Below, piece by piece: positions 46,384 to 58,718 of a stretch of DNA of 64,000 nt (position 1 is the first letter of the stretch; each line of letters begins with the position of its first letter). Source of the DNA: Globisporangium splendens (Eukaryota; Oomycota; Peronosporomycetes; Pythiales; Pythiaceae). The translations under genes and the position numbers were made by a program. Below the pieces are notes generated by a model that worked only from the letters and a program-made list of their open reading frames with translations, did not search any database and was not told the origin of the DNA. The stretch covers positions 950,706 through 1,014,705 of the forward strand of contig VFIW01000006.1 in NCBI GenBank assembly GCA_006386115.1, in the 5' to 3' direction.

Positions 46384-49300
46384 ATGGTTGAAGAAGAGCA
46401 GCAGCAAGTCCCAGGACTCGCCGAAGGCTCCGGCAGCGTCTGGGTTCCCCACGACCAGCTCGTGTGGAAGCGCGCCGTCGTGCTGCGCAAACTGGACGAC
46501 GGCAAGAGCGCCGAGGTGCGGCTTGAACCGAACCACGAGAACGAGTACCACAAGGACGACGGCGTCGTCAAGATCGTCAACATCCAGGAGATCTCACGCC
46601 TCGCAGGTATGTAAAGTGATTGTTGCTTTCTTTTGTCCAAGTGCTCACAATGCAGTCTAACAATCAGGCGCCTGTCGATGTGCTGTACGCTGCCTTTAGG
46701 CGAATTGTCGGATCAGGCGATGCCGATCTGCAACACGTTTACCGCCGCGGGAGTGGACGACATGTGCACGCTCAACCACTTGCACGAACCGGCCGTGCTG
46801 CGCAACCTCGAACTGCGCTTTGCCCAGAAGATGCCGTACACGTACACGGGTCAGATCTGTATCGCTGTGAACCCGTACCAGTGGCTCGATCTCTACGGAA
46901 CGGTTCGTGCGGATGCATTTCTTTATCGATTCATTTTACAATTTGCTTCACAACGACTCAATGAACTAACTCTGTTCATGTTCTGATGATATGACATATC
47001 ACCAGCACCTGTACCGTCAGTACTTGGAACAGCCACGCGAGTCGCTCGACCCGCACCCATTTGCGCTCTCGGCAACCTCATACACCGACATGAAGCGCAG
47101 CCAGCAAGACCAGAGTATCCTCGTGAGTGGCGAGTCCGGCGCCGGTAAAACCGAAACGGTCAAGATCATGATGAACCACTTGGCGTCCATCTCGGGCGGC
47201 GGTGACCGCGGCACCGTCGTGATCGACCAGGTGCTCAAGTCGAACCCTCTGTTGGAGTCGTTCGGTAATGCCAAGACGAAGCGTAACGACAACAGCAGTC
47301 GTTTCGGCAAGTTTGCGCAGTTGCAGTTCGACCCATTGGGTTCGCTTGTTGGTGCACGTTGCGAGACGTACCTGCTCGAGAAGAGTCGTGTTGTGGGTCA
47401 GGCGGACGGTGAGCGCAACTACCACGTGTTCTACCAGATCTTCCGTCTGGCGGAGAGCCGCAAGAGTGAGTTGCGTCTCGATGGAGACGCCCACAACTAC
47501 AAGTACGTGCGTGCTGGCGCGGATGCGGAGCTGACCGGTATCGACGACGACCAGTGCTTGAAGGAGACCCAAGAAGCCATGGACATTATCGGTATCACGA
47601 CGGAGGAGCAGAACGCGATCTTTGAGATCGTGGCGGCGATCCTGAATCTGGGAGAAGCCAACTTTGTGCAGAGCGGGTCGGAAGAGAAGTCGCACGTGCA
47701 GAACGAGGAGATCGTGCAGAACGTGGCGCACCTGGTGCAGACGGACGTGGAGGCGCTTCGCAGCGTGTTGTTGGAGCGTTCAATCACGGCTGGTACCGAG
47801 TCGTACACGATCCCACTGAACGCTGAGCAGGCGACGGATCTGCGTGACGCGCTCGCGAAGGGTATCTACACGCAGTTGTTCGACTGGTTGGTGCACCGTA
47901 TCAACAAGGCTATCTGTTCGACGCGCAACGTGCAGACGCACATCGGTTTGTTGGATATTTTCGGTTTCGAGTCGTTCGAGACGAACGGGTTTGAGCAGTT
48001 GTGCATCAACTACGCGAACGAGAAGCTGCAGCAGAAGTTCAACAGCGACGTGTTCAAGGTGGTTCAGCAGGAGTACATTGAAGAGGACATCCCGCTGACG
48101 CTGGTGACGTTCGAAGACAACCAGCCGATCTTGGATTTGATTGAGGGTCGCATGGGTATTGTGAGTTTGTTGAACGAAGAGGTTCTTCGTCCACAGGCGA
48201 GTGACACGACGTTCGTGAGCAAGGTAGTGGACGCGTTTGGGGACCACCCGAACATCGAGAAGAGCAAGTTTAACCAGTTGCTGTTCACGATCCGTCACTA
48301 TGCTGGTGATGTGGCGTACAACGGTACGGGTTTCTTGGAGAAGAACAAAGACACGCTTCCATCGGATATGGCTCAGCTTCTCCAGGGCAGTTCGAGCAAG
48401 GTGGTCGCTGGCATCTTCACCGCCGAGGCTGCTCCAGCAGAGCGCAAGGTTGGCGCTGCCGCGCGAACAGCAAAAGGCAAGCCAGCGCGCCAGCAAAAGG
48501 GTTTCTTGGTTGGTAACACGATTGCTGGTGGGTTCCGCAAGCAGCTGTCCGAGTTGATGGAGACCATCAACAAGACGTCATCGCAGTACGTTCGTTGCAT
48601 CAAGCCGAATGCGAACAAGAGTCACGAAGAGTTCGACCGTATGATGATCGTGGAACAGTTGCGATGCGCTGGTGTGATCGCTGCGATCCGTATCAGTCGC
48701 GCTGCGTTCCCGAACCGTCTTCCATTGTCTGATTTCCAGTCTCGCTTCCAGATCATTTGTCCATCTTCGCTTCGCGATGCGTCCCCTACAGACATGGTCG
48801 TGGGTTTGCTGAAAGAGCTGTTGCCTGAAGCTGCTGCTAGCACAAAGAACAGCAAGTTTGCGGTGGGTAAGACGAAGGTGTACTTCAGCTCTGGTTTGTT
48901 GCAGAAGTTGGAAGACCGACGAAATGCGATTCTCAAGAACCATGCTATCAAGATCCAGAAGACGCTTCGTGGATACGTTCTGCACAAGCGATACGTGCAA
49001 CTGCGTGCGGCGACGATTAAGATCCAGGCGTTCAGTCGAGGTGGTCTCCAGAAGAAGCGTTTTAGAAAATTCCGCGCTGGTGTGATCAGAATGCAAGCTC
49101 GTCATCGCGGTCGCAAGCAACGCGTGGCTTTTGCTGAATTGGTGGTCAAGGTTCGACGTGAGCGACAGCTTGCTTTGGAGCGTGAGCACCAAGCTCAGCG
49201 TGAACGCGAATTGGAACAGCAGCGCGTGCTGCTGCAAGAACAAAAACGTGAGCGTGAGCTTGAGGCTGAACGCTTACGCAAGAAGGAGTTGGACTCGGGG

Positions 49301-49951
49301 AGTGTGACGTCTGATCCTCAGTCGGTAAGAGTGACTGTTGCTTTGCTGATGTGTGTGTCTTTGCGGCATCGCCTTGACGACTGACTAAAATGCATGCTGC
49401 TTCTAGGAACCTATGGAAGATGACTGGAGTGACGATGGTGACAAGAGAAACCTAGGTACTGTTTCTTATATTCTCCCATCTGTTTGGAGATAGACACGGT
49501 TGTGCTGACTGTTGTAATTGCTGTAATTCCAGATCAAATTCCTTCAATGGCAGCTTACCTTGAAGCTGCTGCAAAGGTTGCAGAGGCTGAAGCAGCCGCT
49601 CGGGATGCTATGGAGGCTGCTGAGACTGCACTGGAGCTGAGTCGTGAGCTCGTGACTCAAAATGAGAAACTTCGTGCGACTTTGTCCACGACTGCTTCGC
49701 AGTACGCTGAAGCTGAGCTTGTTCGCGAGAACGAGCGCTTGAAGGAGCGGATCGTGCAATTGCAGACCAAACTGGTTCGCTCTCAGGACGTGTCGGTGAT
49801 CTCAGTCAAGGTCGTGGACAGTCGAGTGATGTACCGAAGAGGCAATCAGATCGTCGAATACAAGCTTCAGATCAAGACAAACAACCGTGGGACGGTGTAC
49901 ACGTGGCATCCGTACAATATCCCGCACCCTTGCTGCCAACTCACCGACTAG
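46384..49951 (+). CDS. Myosin heavy chain, PX domain truncated (array copy 2)
   Basis: Five exons: 46384-46606, 46700-46902, 47006-49324, 49407-49455, 49533-49951, 1070 residues. The N-terminal SH3-like part, motor ([32 protein letters not shown]) and IQ motifs are almost identical to copies 1 and 3 and should be fully active. The tail exons are far more diverged. The PX domain starts normally ([20 protein letters not shown]) but breaks after TWHPYN: relative to copy 3 a one-base shift leads to a stop at 49949-49951. The second half of the PX fold is not found in the following 900 bp. The protein may thus keep its motor but lose lipid binding. It could be a decaying copy or a tail-less variant. 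Exon 1 and intron 1 are nearly the same as in copy 3, whereas intron 2 is unique. Confidence 0.85.
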
Positions 49952-50868
49952 AGAGATTCTAGCCAACGTGTCCGCTTCCGATCGCATGATGCAGCCAACT
50001 TGCCTCGACAACATATCTGGCAGTCTTCACGCAGGAGGCTCTTGTCCGGTAGATCCCCGAGTCTTTGCCCAGTGATGGACACAAAAGACCTTTTTTTTTC
50101 GATGTGGCGAGTGGTGAGGAGCGCTGTTTGGCTGCGCATTTGGATCATCACCCACTCTGCGCTGATTGCTCCGGAGCATCATGGCCGCCGACTCGTCGCA
50201 ATCACGAGCCGGGAATCGGACGCGCCGTCATCCGTGGCGCTGGGACTGCAACGTGCAGACAGACAGCAAGCAGCCGATCCCAGGACAAGCCACAGCCTCG
50301 AGAAAACGCCACGACTCCATGCAGCTGAGCGTGCGAGCGAGCGGCGCATCGTGCAGCCGATCTTGGCTCCCGCCGTCCTTGAGACAGCTCCTTTCTTTCC
50401 AGGTCGTCGTCCCCTCGCTGCCTTTTTTTTTTCTCACGATGCACAACATCTGGCGCAACCCGACCAAAACAGCCTCATAGCTCACAACCCAACAAACATA
50501 GGAATATTATACAGGTTCACATTTCAGTACTGCAGTATAATTGGGCAGATACTCACCTATTTGATGTAACTCAGAATATCAACTTATACGAGCAAGCCTT
50601 ACTCAAAGGGTTGACGGTTTTAACGGGGAACAAACGGATGACCCGACGACACAAGTCCGCACGCGCCAGCGAGGAGTCAGTGGAAGTGCAACGCACGCTC
50701 GCGCCTTAGACGCCAAGACGCGGACGAGGACGCAAGCGGACGGAGAGAGAGAGAACGAGATCGCGCCAGCGCCGCCTCCATCATCATCACCAGCAGCCAC
50801 TTTGTGTACGACGCCCCTCCCCCTTGTTGCCTGCAGCGCCTGCCCCCCATACTCCCTCATCCGTCCTC
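49952..50868. other. Spacer between myosin copies 2 and 3
   Basis: Starts with a few dozen bases still alignable in patches to the PX coding region of the sister copies, then unrelated DNA. No gene seen. Confidence 0.5.
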
Positions 50869-53800
50869 ATGGCCGAAGAAGAGCAGCAGCAAGTTCCAGG
50901 ACTCGCCGAAGGCTCTGGCAGCGTCTGGGTTCCCCATGACCAGCTCGTGTGGAAGCGCGCCATCGTGCTGCGCAAACTGGACGACGGCAAGAGCGCCGAG
51001 GTGCGGCTTGAACCGAACCACGACAACGAGTACCACAAGGACGATGGCGTCGTCAAGATCGTCAGCATCCAGGAGATCTCGCGCCTCGCAGGTATGTCAA
51101 GTGATTGTTGCTTTCTTTTGTCCAAGCACTCGTAATGCAGTCTAACAATCAGACGCTTGTCGATGTGCTGTACACTGCCTTTAGGCGAACTGTCGGACCA
51201 GGCGATGCCGATCTGCAACACGTTTACCGCCGCGGGAGTGGACGACATGTGCACGCTCAACCACTTGCACGAACCGGCCGTGCTGCGCAACCTCGAACTG
51301 CGCTTTGCCCAGAAGATGCCGTACACGTACACGGGTCAGATCTGTATCGCTGTGAACCCGTACCAGTGGCTCGATCTCTACGGATCGGTATGCGAATGCA
51401 TTGTTTATATTGCTAAATCATCTACAATATGCGAAAGGAATTGCGTCCGTTTACTAACTCTGGTATAAATGGCGTGACATATCACCAGCACCTGTACCGT
51501 CAGTACTTGGAACAGCCACGCGAGTCGCTCGACCCGCACCCATTTGCGCTCTCGGCAACCTCATACACCGACATGAAGCGCAGCCAGCAAGACCAGAGTA
51601 TCCTCGTGAGTGGCGAGTCCGGCGCCGGTAAAACCGAAACGGTCAAGATCATGATGAACCACTTGGCGTCCATCTCGGGCGGCGGTGACCGCGGCACCGT
51701 CGTGATCGACCAGGTGCTCAAGTCGAACCCTCTGTTGGAGTCGTTCGGTAATGCCAAGACGAAGCGTAACGACAACAGCAGTCGTTTCGGCAAGTTTGCG
51801 CAGTTGCAGTTCGACCCATTGGGTTCGCTCGTTGGTGCACGTTGCGAGACGTACCTGCTCGAGAAGAGTCGTGTTGTGGGTCAGGCGGACGGTGAGCGCA
51901 ACTACCACGTGTTCTACCAGATCTTCCGTCTAGCGGAGAGCCGCAAGAGTGAGTTGCGTCTCGATGGCGACGCCCACAACTACAAGTACGTGCGTGCTGG
52001 CGCGGATGCGGAGCTGACCGGTATCGACGACGACCAGTGCTTGAAGGAGACCCAAGAAGCCATGGACATTATCGGTATCACGACGGAGGAACAGAACGCG
52101 ATCTTTGAGATCGTGGCGGCGATCCTGAATCTGGGAGAAGCCAACTTTGTGCAGAGCGGGTCGGAAGAGAAGTCGCAAGTGCAGAACGAGGAGATCGTGC
52201 AGAACGTGGCGCACCTGGTGCAGACGGACGTGGAGGCGCTTCGCAGCGTGTTGTTGGAGCGTTCGATCACGGCCGGTACCGAGTCGTACACGATCCCACT
52301 GAACGCTGAGCAGGCGACGGATCTGCGTGACGCGCTCGCGAAGGGTATCTACACGCAGTTGTTCGACTGGTTGGTGCACCGTATCAACAAGGCTATCTGT
52401 TCGACGCGCAACGTGCAGACGCACATCGGTTTGTTGGATATTTTCGGTTTCGAGTCGTTCGAGACGAACGGGTTTGAGCAGTTGTGCATCAACTACGCGA
52501 ACGAGAAGCTGCAGCAGAAGTTCAACAGCGACGTGTTCAAGGTGGTTCAGCAGGAGTACATTGAAGAGGACATCCCGCTGACGCTGGTGACGTTCGAAGA
52601 CAACCAGCCGATCTTGGATTTGATTGAGGGTCGCATGGGTATTGTGAGTTTGTTGAACGAAGAGGTTCTTCGTCCACAGGCGAGTGACACGACGTTCGTG
52701 AGCAAGGTAGTGGACGCGTTTGGGGACCACCCGAACATCGAGAAGAGCAAGTTTAACCAGTTGCTGTTCACGATCCGTCACTATGCTGGTGATGTGGCGT
52801 ACAACGGTACGGGTTTCTTGGAGAAGAACAAAGACACGCTTCCATCGGATATGGCTCAGCTTCTCCAGGGCAGTTCGAGCAAGGTGGTCGCTGGCATCTT
52901 CACCGCCGAGGCTGCTCCAGCAGAGCGCAAGGTTGGCGCTGCCGCGCGAACAGCAAAAGGCAAGCCAGCGCGCCAGCAAAAGGGTTTCTTGGTTGGTAAC
53001 ACGATTGCTGGTGGGTTCCGCAAGCAGCTGTCCGAGTTGATGGAGACCATCAACAAGACGTCATCGCAGTACGTTCGTTGCATCAAGCCGAATGCGAACA
53101 AGAGTCACGAAGAGTTTGACCGTATGATGATCGTGGAGCAGTTGCGATGCGCTGGTGTGATCGCTGCGATCCGTATCAGTCGCGCTGCGTTCCCGAACCG
53201 CCTTCCATTGTCGGATTTCCAGTCTCGCTTCCAGATCATTTGTCCATCTTCGCTTCGCGATGCGTCCCCTACAGACATGGTCGTGGGTTTGCTGAAAGAG
53301 CTGTTGCCTGAAGCTGCTGCTAGCACAAAGAACAGCAAGTTTGCGGTGGGTAAGACGAAGGTGTACTTCAGCTCTGGTTTGTTGCAGAAGTTGGAAGACC
53401 GACGAAATGTGCTTCTAAAGGACCATGCTATCAAGATCCAGAAGACGCTTCGTGGATACGTTCTGCACAAGCGATTCGTGCAACTGCGTGCTGCGACGAT
53501 TAAGATCCAGGCGTTCAGTCGAGGTGGTCTCCAGAAGAAGCGTTTTAGAAGATTCCGCGCTGGTGTGATTAGAATGCAAGCTCGTCATCGCGGTCGCAAG
53601 CAACGCGTGGCATTTGCTGAATTGGTGATCAAGGTTCGACGTGAGCGACAGCTTGCTTTGGAGCGTGAGCGCCAAGCTCAGCGTGAACGTGAATTGGAGC
53701 AGCAGCGCGTGCTGGTGCAAGAACAAAAACGTGAGCTTGAGGCTGAACGCTTACGCAAGAAGGAGCTGGAGGCAGCGAGCGTGATGTCTGAAGAACCTCT

Positions 53801-54748
53801 GATGGTAAGAGCTACTGTGCTGTCGTGTTGCGATCAATTACGCTTCAGTGGAACTGACTCAATGTGCTTTTTAATATGTAGGACCCTGCGGAAGACGATT
53901 GGAGTGACGAAGGTGAGAAAGATGATCTTGGTACTCTCATTTCATCAGACACCTCTTGTTCGTTAGCATAGGTTCTAATATGTGTGAACGCTTTTTTTGT
54001 TTGAACAGAACCCATCTCTCCAAGAGCACGACAGTCTCTTACTGAAGCTGCCTCGAAAGTCGCTGAAGCTGAGTCCTCTGCTCGTGAGGCCAAGGAGGCT
54101 GCTGAAAGTGCTCTGGAGCTGAACCAAGAGCTTGTTGCTCAGAACGACCGCCTTCGTGCGATGCTCGCCTTAAACGTTGCTGAGTACGCTGACGCCGAGC
54201 TTCTTCGCGAAAATGAGCGCCTGAAGCAACAGGTGCTGCAACTGCAGACCAAGTTGGTGCGCTCGCAGGAGGTGTCTCTTATCTCGGCCAATGTTGTAGA
54301 TAGCCGAATCACGTACCGAGAAGGCCGTCAATTCGTCGAATACAAGCTCCAGATCGAGACCAACACGCGCGGCACTTTGTATGTGTGGCACCGATACAGC
54401 ACTTTCCGTAACTTGGCTGCCACTTTGCAGACGAAGAACGGCTACAAGCGGAAGGAGATTCCCGAGCTGCCGAACAAGCAACTGTTTGGCAACTTTTCCG
54501 AGAAGATCATCCAGGAGCGCGTAACAAAGTTGAACCAGTTCCTCGAAGCTGCGACCAACGCCGAGTACTTGCAATGGGGTATTCGTGTGGATCAAGATAC
54601 ACTGGTTTACAAGCGACGCACCAAGTCGGCAAACTCGCCATCACGCGACACGACTTCATCGTCGGCTTCAACTACGAACTCCTCTCCGCGTGCATCATTC
54701 TCCATCAAGTCCTTCGGCTTCCGTCGCGGCAGCACTGCTACTAATTAA
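50869..54748 (+). CDS. Myosin heavy chain with C-terminal PX domain (array copy 3)
   Basis: Five exons: 50869-51091, 51185-51387, 51489-53804, 53882-53930, 54009-54748, 1176 residues. Domain order is as in copy 1: SH3-like N-terminus, motor with [24 protein letters not shown] and DIFGFESF, three IQ-type motifs, charged helix, acidic mini-exon (49 nt, same phase), coiled coil and intact PX domain ([44 protein letters not shown]), ending in [10 protein letters not shown]-terminus and intron 1 resemble copy 2, but intron 2 (51388-51488) is identical to that of copy 1, so the gene is a mosaic. The ATG at 50869 ([11 protein letters not shown]) corresponds to the starts of the other copies. Likely a membrane-cargo actin motor with some redundancy with copy 1. 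Confidence 0.92.
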
Positions 54749-56878
54749 ATGCTGAGAGACACAGAACCATGTACGAGTATCCACCGTGCTGCTGTTGAAC
54801 AGTAGGATTTGCGATCAAGTTCGAGGGTGAAGATAGAAGAAGACGAAACGCAAGCAGCAGCTGGTTTGTCTGATGCAAGATCCACATCTCCTGGAACGGA
54901 AAAGTCGCAAAGACGAGTGCGAACCATTTTCATAAATATCAAAGTTTTGCCATCTAGAACTAGAAAAAAGAACAAATACACTGACTGCACTCTGCACACT
55001 GATCACCGACGCACAAAGATGGAAGTTGCTGACTTGTGGTTAGAATTTGCCAGCACTTGCAAGCCAACAACATGGAGGTAATCAACACGCAATGAGCTGT
55101 GCGGTGCCAACGGAACGATGCGCCGCCGTGATGTGTGAAAAGAGTCGGCCAGGAGCATGAGCACCAAGCTGATGCTGGCCGGTGATGTGGAATAAACCGG
55201 AATATTAGTCAGTTAACCACTTACATAATCGGTTAATGTTCTGAACGACCAACACTCATCATCCACATTGACCAACTCCAAAAGACCGACCCACAACCAG
55301 TCGGACACCGCGTGTCGCCAAGTTCGCGACCCTGGCGTGTGCAGCTTTGCCAACGTCTACCGAGTCTGGCAAAGAGCACTCCAGATATTGAACGAAGATA
55401 CACCAACCATGCTCCCACAGGCCACTCAGGAACCCGAGAATGTGATCGTTGGATACTCGAACAGTTCAAGGCTTCTGAAACTTCTAACAGTTAAATAGAA
55501 TACCTTGTCATCAACTTTGCCAACGTCTCGGGTCGGGGATGCAGTGTCTGAGTCCTACCTCGCAGCCGACATATATCAACTCAACTTTATTTGCATGTTC
55601 AACTGCACCCGATGGCCGTGATTCACTGAATGGCGAGTTCAAATGCCACGAGGTTTGCTTGATTCCTGCAGCTGGCTGCACGCCATCCAGCGTTTCCCCA
55701 GCGCCGAGTCTTTGTGCAGCCCTGAAGGTTCCACGATCCTATTATCTGGAGCTTTAGTCATATGATGCCTTAGCAACGAGTACGCGGCACTGGTGCGTAA
55801 GCGCGTGCATGAGACTGTGAGCGAACGCAGAGCTGTCGCCTCGCCTCGGACTAATCTGGGCAATTAACAGCGCGTGCTCAGTAAGGTCCCGAAGCTTGAG
55901 TCAGCTGTGGCACCTTCTAGCTGCTTCGTGATCGTGAACGGCAAATAGGATGTGCAAACCGAGGGACATTTGAACAGACCGCAGTCATGCAAAGAGAGGG
56001 TGGTATGTCATCACACACGACCACGGGATGGATCGCGCGCGCAAATGGATGAGAGACTGTCCGTGAAGCTCACGTGCCGCGCTCGTTCCGAGTCGCCGAT
56101 ATGCTCCATTTCACAGATTTTTGTCGGGAAAGATTAAGGACCTGCTGGTGGGAAATGATTAAAAGTGACGCTGAGCCACATAACCAACCCTCTATAGTAT
56201 TGCCCTGTATATTTCAATCTAATCGTAGAACAGCAAATGAATATTCACTGCTGCGGATGCTTTGTCAGTGTTAAAATTGATACATGTGGCAATGTAGGTT
56301 CAAAAATCAGGTTTCTACGAGAGGGAGGATGCTGCTCCCACACCATGTCGATGTGGAGAGACTCTCATCCACCACTCGCCGTGCCTGCAATTGAACTTTG
56401 GGAGCCTCCATGAGGGACAGCGGAAATGGCGTGTATCTATGTGTAAGAGCGCTCGTGTGGTCAGTGTGCCGCCTGTCCATCTTTGCCTGCAGCAGCTCAT
56501 GTTGATCTCAGTGTACCACTTTGCAGGAAGCACAGGAACGCCACAGACAGGACGATTAGACACCCATCCATCATGTCTTTGCTGACCAGCAGTGGCGACA
56601 ACGCGACGACAGCGGCACATGGTCTCGCGCACGAAGTGGCCCTGGATCACACAAGCGGCGCCACACACTCAATGTATGGCGAATTGTATGGCTGCAGACG
56701 TGCCCAAAGACGACAGCAAACCAACCGGCCTTATCTGAGCCAACGACCAGACGATGATCGCCGCTTCCACCGCCACGTTCGCCTGGATTGACGCTGCTGG
56801 TTTTCTTTTTCTTCTTCATTTTGGTATCTCGCAGCGTGCCGGTCGCGAAAACAGCAGCTCCGCTCGACGAGGACACAC
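54749..56878. other. Intergenic region
   Basis: About 2.1 kb, the longest gene-free stretch inside the PX/myosin cluster. Only short unconvincing frames; no repeats or mobile element recognised. Confidence 0.5.
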
Positions 56879-57709
56879 ATGTGGCGCAATGGCCGCGACG
56901 ACATAGAGAACCGCACGATCCAGCACGTGCATCTGCTTGAGCCGCCGCCACTGCCGGCGCAGCACCAGTACGTGCACTCGATCCGCACGAGCAGCGTGAG
57001 CGAGAGGAGCTCCTTCAGCGAAGCCCCGTCGTCCACCAGCACGGCCACGACGAGTATGTTCGGCTGGGATCACGCGCCACCAGTCAAGAGCGAATCGCAA
57101 AGCGTCCGTTCTAATGGACCCTACGATCCAATGAGACCACATGAAGATGACTCACCAGTGTACTTTACGAGCGTGCAGGTGGTTAACAGCCGCCTGTCCT
57201 ACTCGCTCCAGGGTCGCCGCTTTGTCGAGTACGAGCTCCAGATCAACACGACGAGTCCCCGTGGCGGCAGCGGCGTGCTCTACGCGTGGCACCGCTACAG
57301 CATGTTCCGCAGCCTCGCGGCGACGCTGCAGATGCAGATACAGATTCAGATGGAAGAGAGCGACAACGGCTACTACCGCCGCTACTCGCTGCCCAAGTTG
57401 CCGAGCAAGAAGATCTTTGGCAACTTTTCCGACGCGACGATTCACGACCGCATCGTCAAGCTCAACCAGTTCCTGTACGCGGCCTGCGTCGCCGATCACC
57501 TCGAGTGGGGGATTCTCGTCGACGACGACCTCTGCGTGTTCAAGCAGCCGTCGTCCGCCAGTACTGTTACCGCCAGCACAATTGGGTCGACCCGCGACAG
57601 CCTCATGTCCACCGCATCGACCGCGAGTCTCTCGCCGACGCGCCGGCTCACGATGAAGTCCTTCAGCTTCCGTCGCGGCAGCCGAGGCAGCAGCACGCCT
57701 GGCTATTAA
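56879..57709 (+). CDS. Stand-alone PX-domain protein of the myosin-tail type
   Basis: Single exon, 276 residues. A Ser/Pro-rich N-terminal about 95 residues is followed by a PX domain (about 98-225), with GRRFVEYELQINTTSPRGG, YAWHRYSMFRSLAATLQ, LPKLPSKKIFGNFSD and HLEWGILVDDDLCVFKQ. The Ser-rich C-terminus ends MKSFSFRRGSRGSS. The PX domain and the terminal KSFSFRRGS motif are shared with myosin copies 1 and 3 just upstream and, more distantly, with the gene at 34858-35893. It lacks a motor and an obvious coiled coil. Two insertions in the PX domain (PRGGSGV and a Gln/Ile-rich QMQIQIQMEESDN) set it apart. Phosphoinositide binding is expected from the family; the cellular role is unknown. It could be a duplicated myosin tail or the relative from which tails were acquired. 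Confidence 0.85.
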   Translation: MWRNGRDDIENRTIQHVHLLEPPPLPAQHQYVHSIRTSSVSERSSFSEAPSSTSTATTSMFGWDHAPPVKSESQSVRSNGPYDPMRPHEDDSPVYFTSVQVVNSRLSYSLQGRRFVEYELQINTTSPRGGSGVLYAWHRYSMFRSLAATLQMQIQIQMEESDNGYYRRYSLPKLPSKKIFGNFSDATIHDRIVKLNQFLYAACVADHLEWGILVDDDLCVFKQPSSASTVTASTIGSTRDSLMSTASTASLSPTRRLTMKSFSFRRGSRGSSTPGY

Positions 57710-57926
57710 CTTAAAAAAACCTGCGCACCATTGCATGCAACAAAAAGGTACATTCACATACCAGAGTAGTACAAACGTAGTGCTTTGTCTTCGTCTTTTT
57801 ACGCGTGCGTGGTAATCCCAATTTCCTTACTAGTACTTCCGTCGTCTCGCTCTCTTCCTTGCGTCCAAAACTGGCGGTGTAGCTGCTGATCACACAGGCG
57901 TGGCGAGCGTAAAACACACATGGGAC

Positions 57927-58718
57927 TTAAGCCGTACGCAGAATGATGTGCACGCCACTGTCCGTGTCCACCACGCCGCTCAGTTCCCCGACGCGCAAAC
58001 CAAAGCTAAGTGACCAAGGCGCATACAGATAGGTGTAGAGGGTGAGGCATGATACCAGGAGTTCACATACAAGCGCGCTAGTGTGATTGTAGACATACGT
58101 GGCGTCTTCGAATGGCTTCTGCATCATGCCGCGGCCGAAAGGACCCAAGTCGCCACCGCGTGTGCCACTGTTGCAGTCGCTGTACTGCACAGCCAGGTCC
58201 TCGAATGTCGCCTGGCCCGAGACGATCATGCTGCGCAATTCTGCAGCCACGTCATTTCGCAGACAGGTACAGTGTGAGTAGGTTTGGATCTACACACAAA
58301 TGCCACTAGGTGCACACAGACAGCAGTCGTCGTCGTTCGTACCCAAAAGCTGAGCGATCGCTTCTTGCTTGGAGCGCGTGATGTTGTCCGAAAGACGCGA
58401 CGCTGCAGCATCACAATCAGCAACAGTGTTCGAGTTAGTTCCATATATACTCCGATGGGAACGCATATCCATACAACTGCAGAGCAAGGAAGCGCGTGTT
58501 TCAGTACCTGGGCGGCGCGATCCGCTGTGCTTGATGAGCAAGTGCGACGCTCTCACTTGTTCTGCACGACAAGCGAGCGAACGAGCGAGCGAACGAGCGA
58601 GCGAATGCGCAAAAGAAAGTGTCCATAGCCACACGACACGTCAGTACCACACCAGCGCACGCAGAGTTCGATTCCCTACGCAGAAGAACGAGAGAAATCG
58701 CACACACGCACCAGCCAT
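57927..58718 (-). CDS. PIN1: PIN1-type parvulin peptidyl-prolyl cis-trans isomerase without WW domain
   Basis: Five exons on the minus strand: 58718-58712 (7 nt), 58561-58508, 58402-58343, 58240-58099, 58005-57927, 113 residues. The joined protein begins [20 protein letters not shown] and contains [50 protein letters not shown] and [13 protein letters not shown], the complete parvulin catalytic domain. The basic SRRP region, catalytic Cys in SDCNS and both HxH-type histidines are present. Size and lack of a WW domain match plant-type Pin1. The enzyme isomerises pSer/pThr-Pro bonds and tunes signalling and cell-cycle proteins. The first coding exon holds only ATGGCTG; without it no ATG precedes the conserved domain. 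Intron 1 carries a GAGCGAAC-type tandem repeat, and the 5' UTR a (GAC)n run directly before the ATG. Confidence 0.87.
58570..58606. repeat. Short tandem repeat in PIN1 intron 1
   Basis: Alternating GAGCGAGC/GAACGAGC units, about 37 nt, within the first intron of the PIN1-type gene. Confidence 0.75.

Noticed and set aside
58660..58680. tRNA-like T-loop (GTTCGATTCC)
   Set aside because: Flanking bases do not form a T-stem, acceptor stem or anticodon arm; the same applies to GGTTCGATTGC near 36891.
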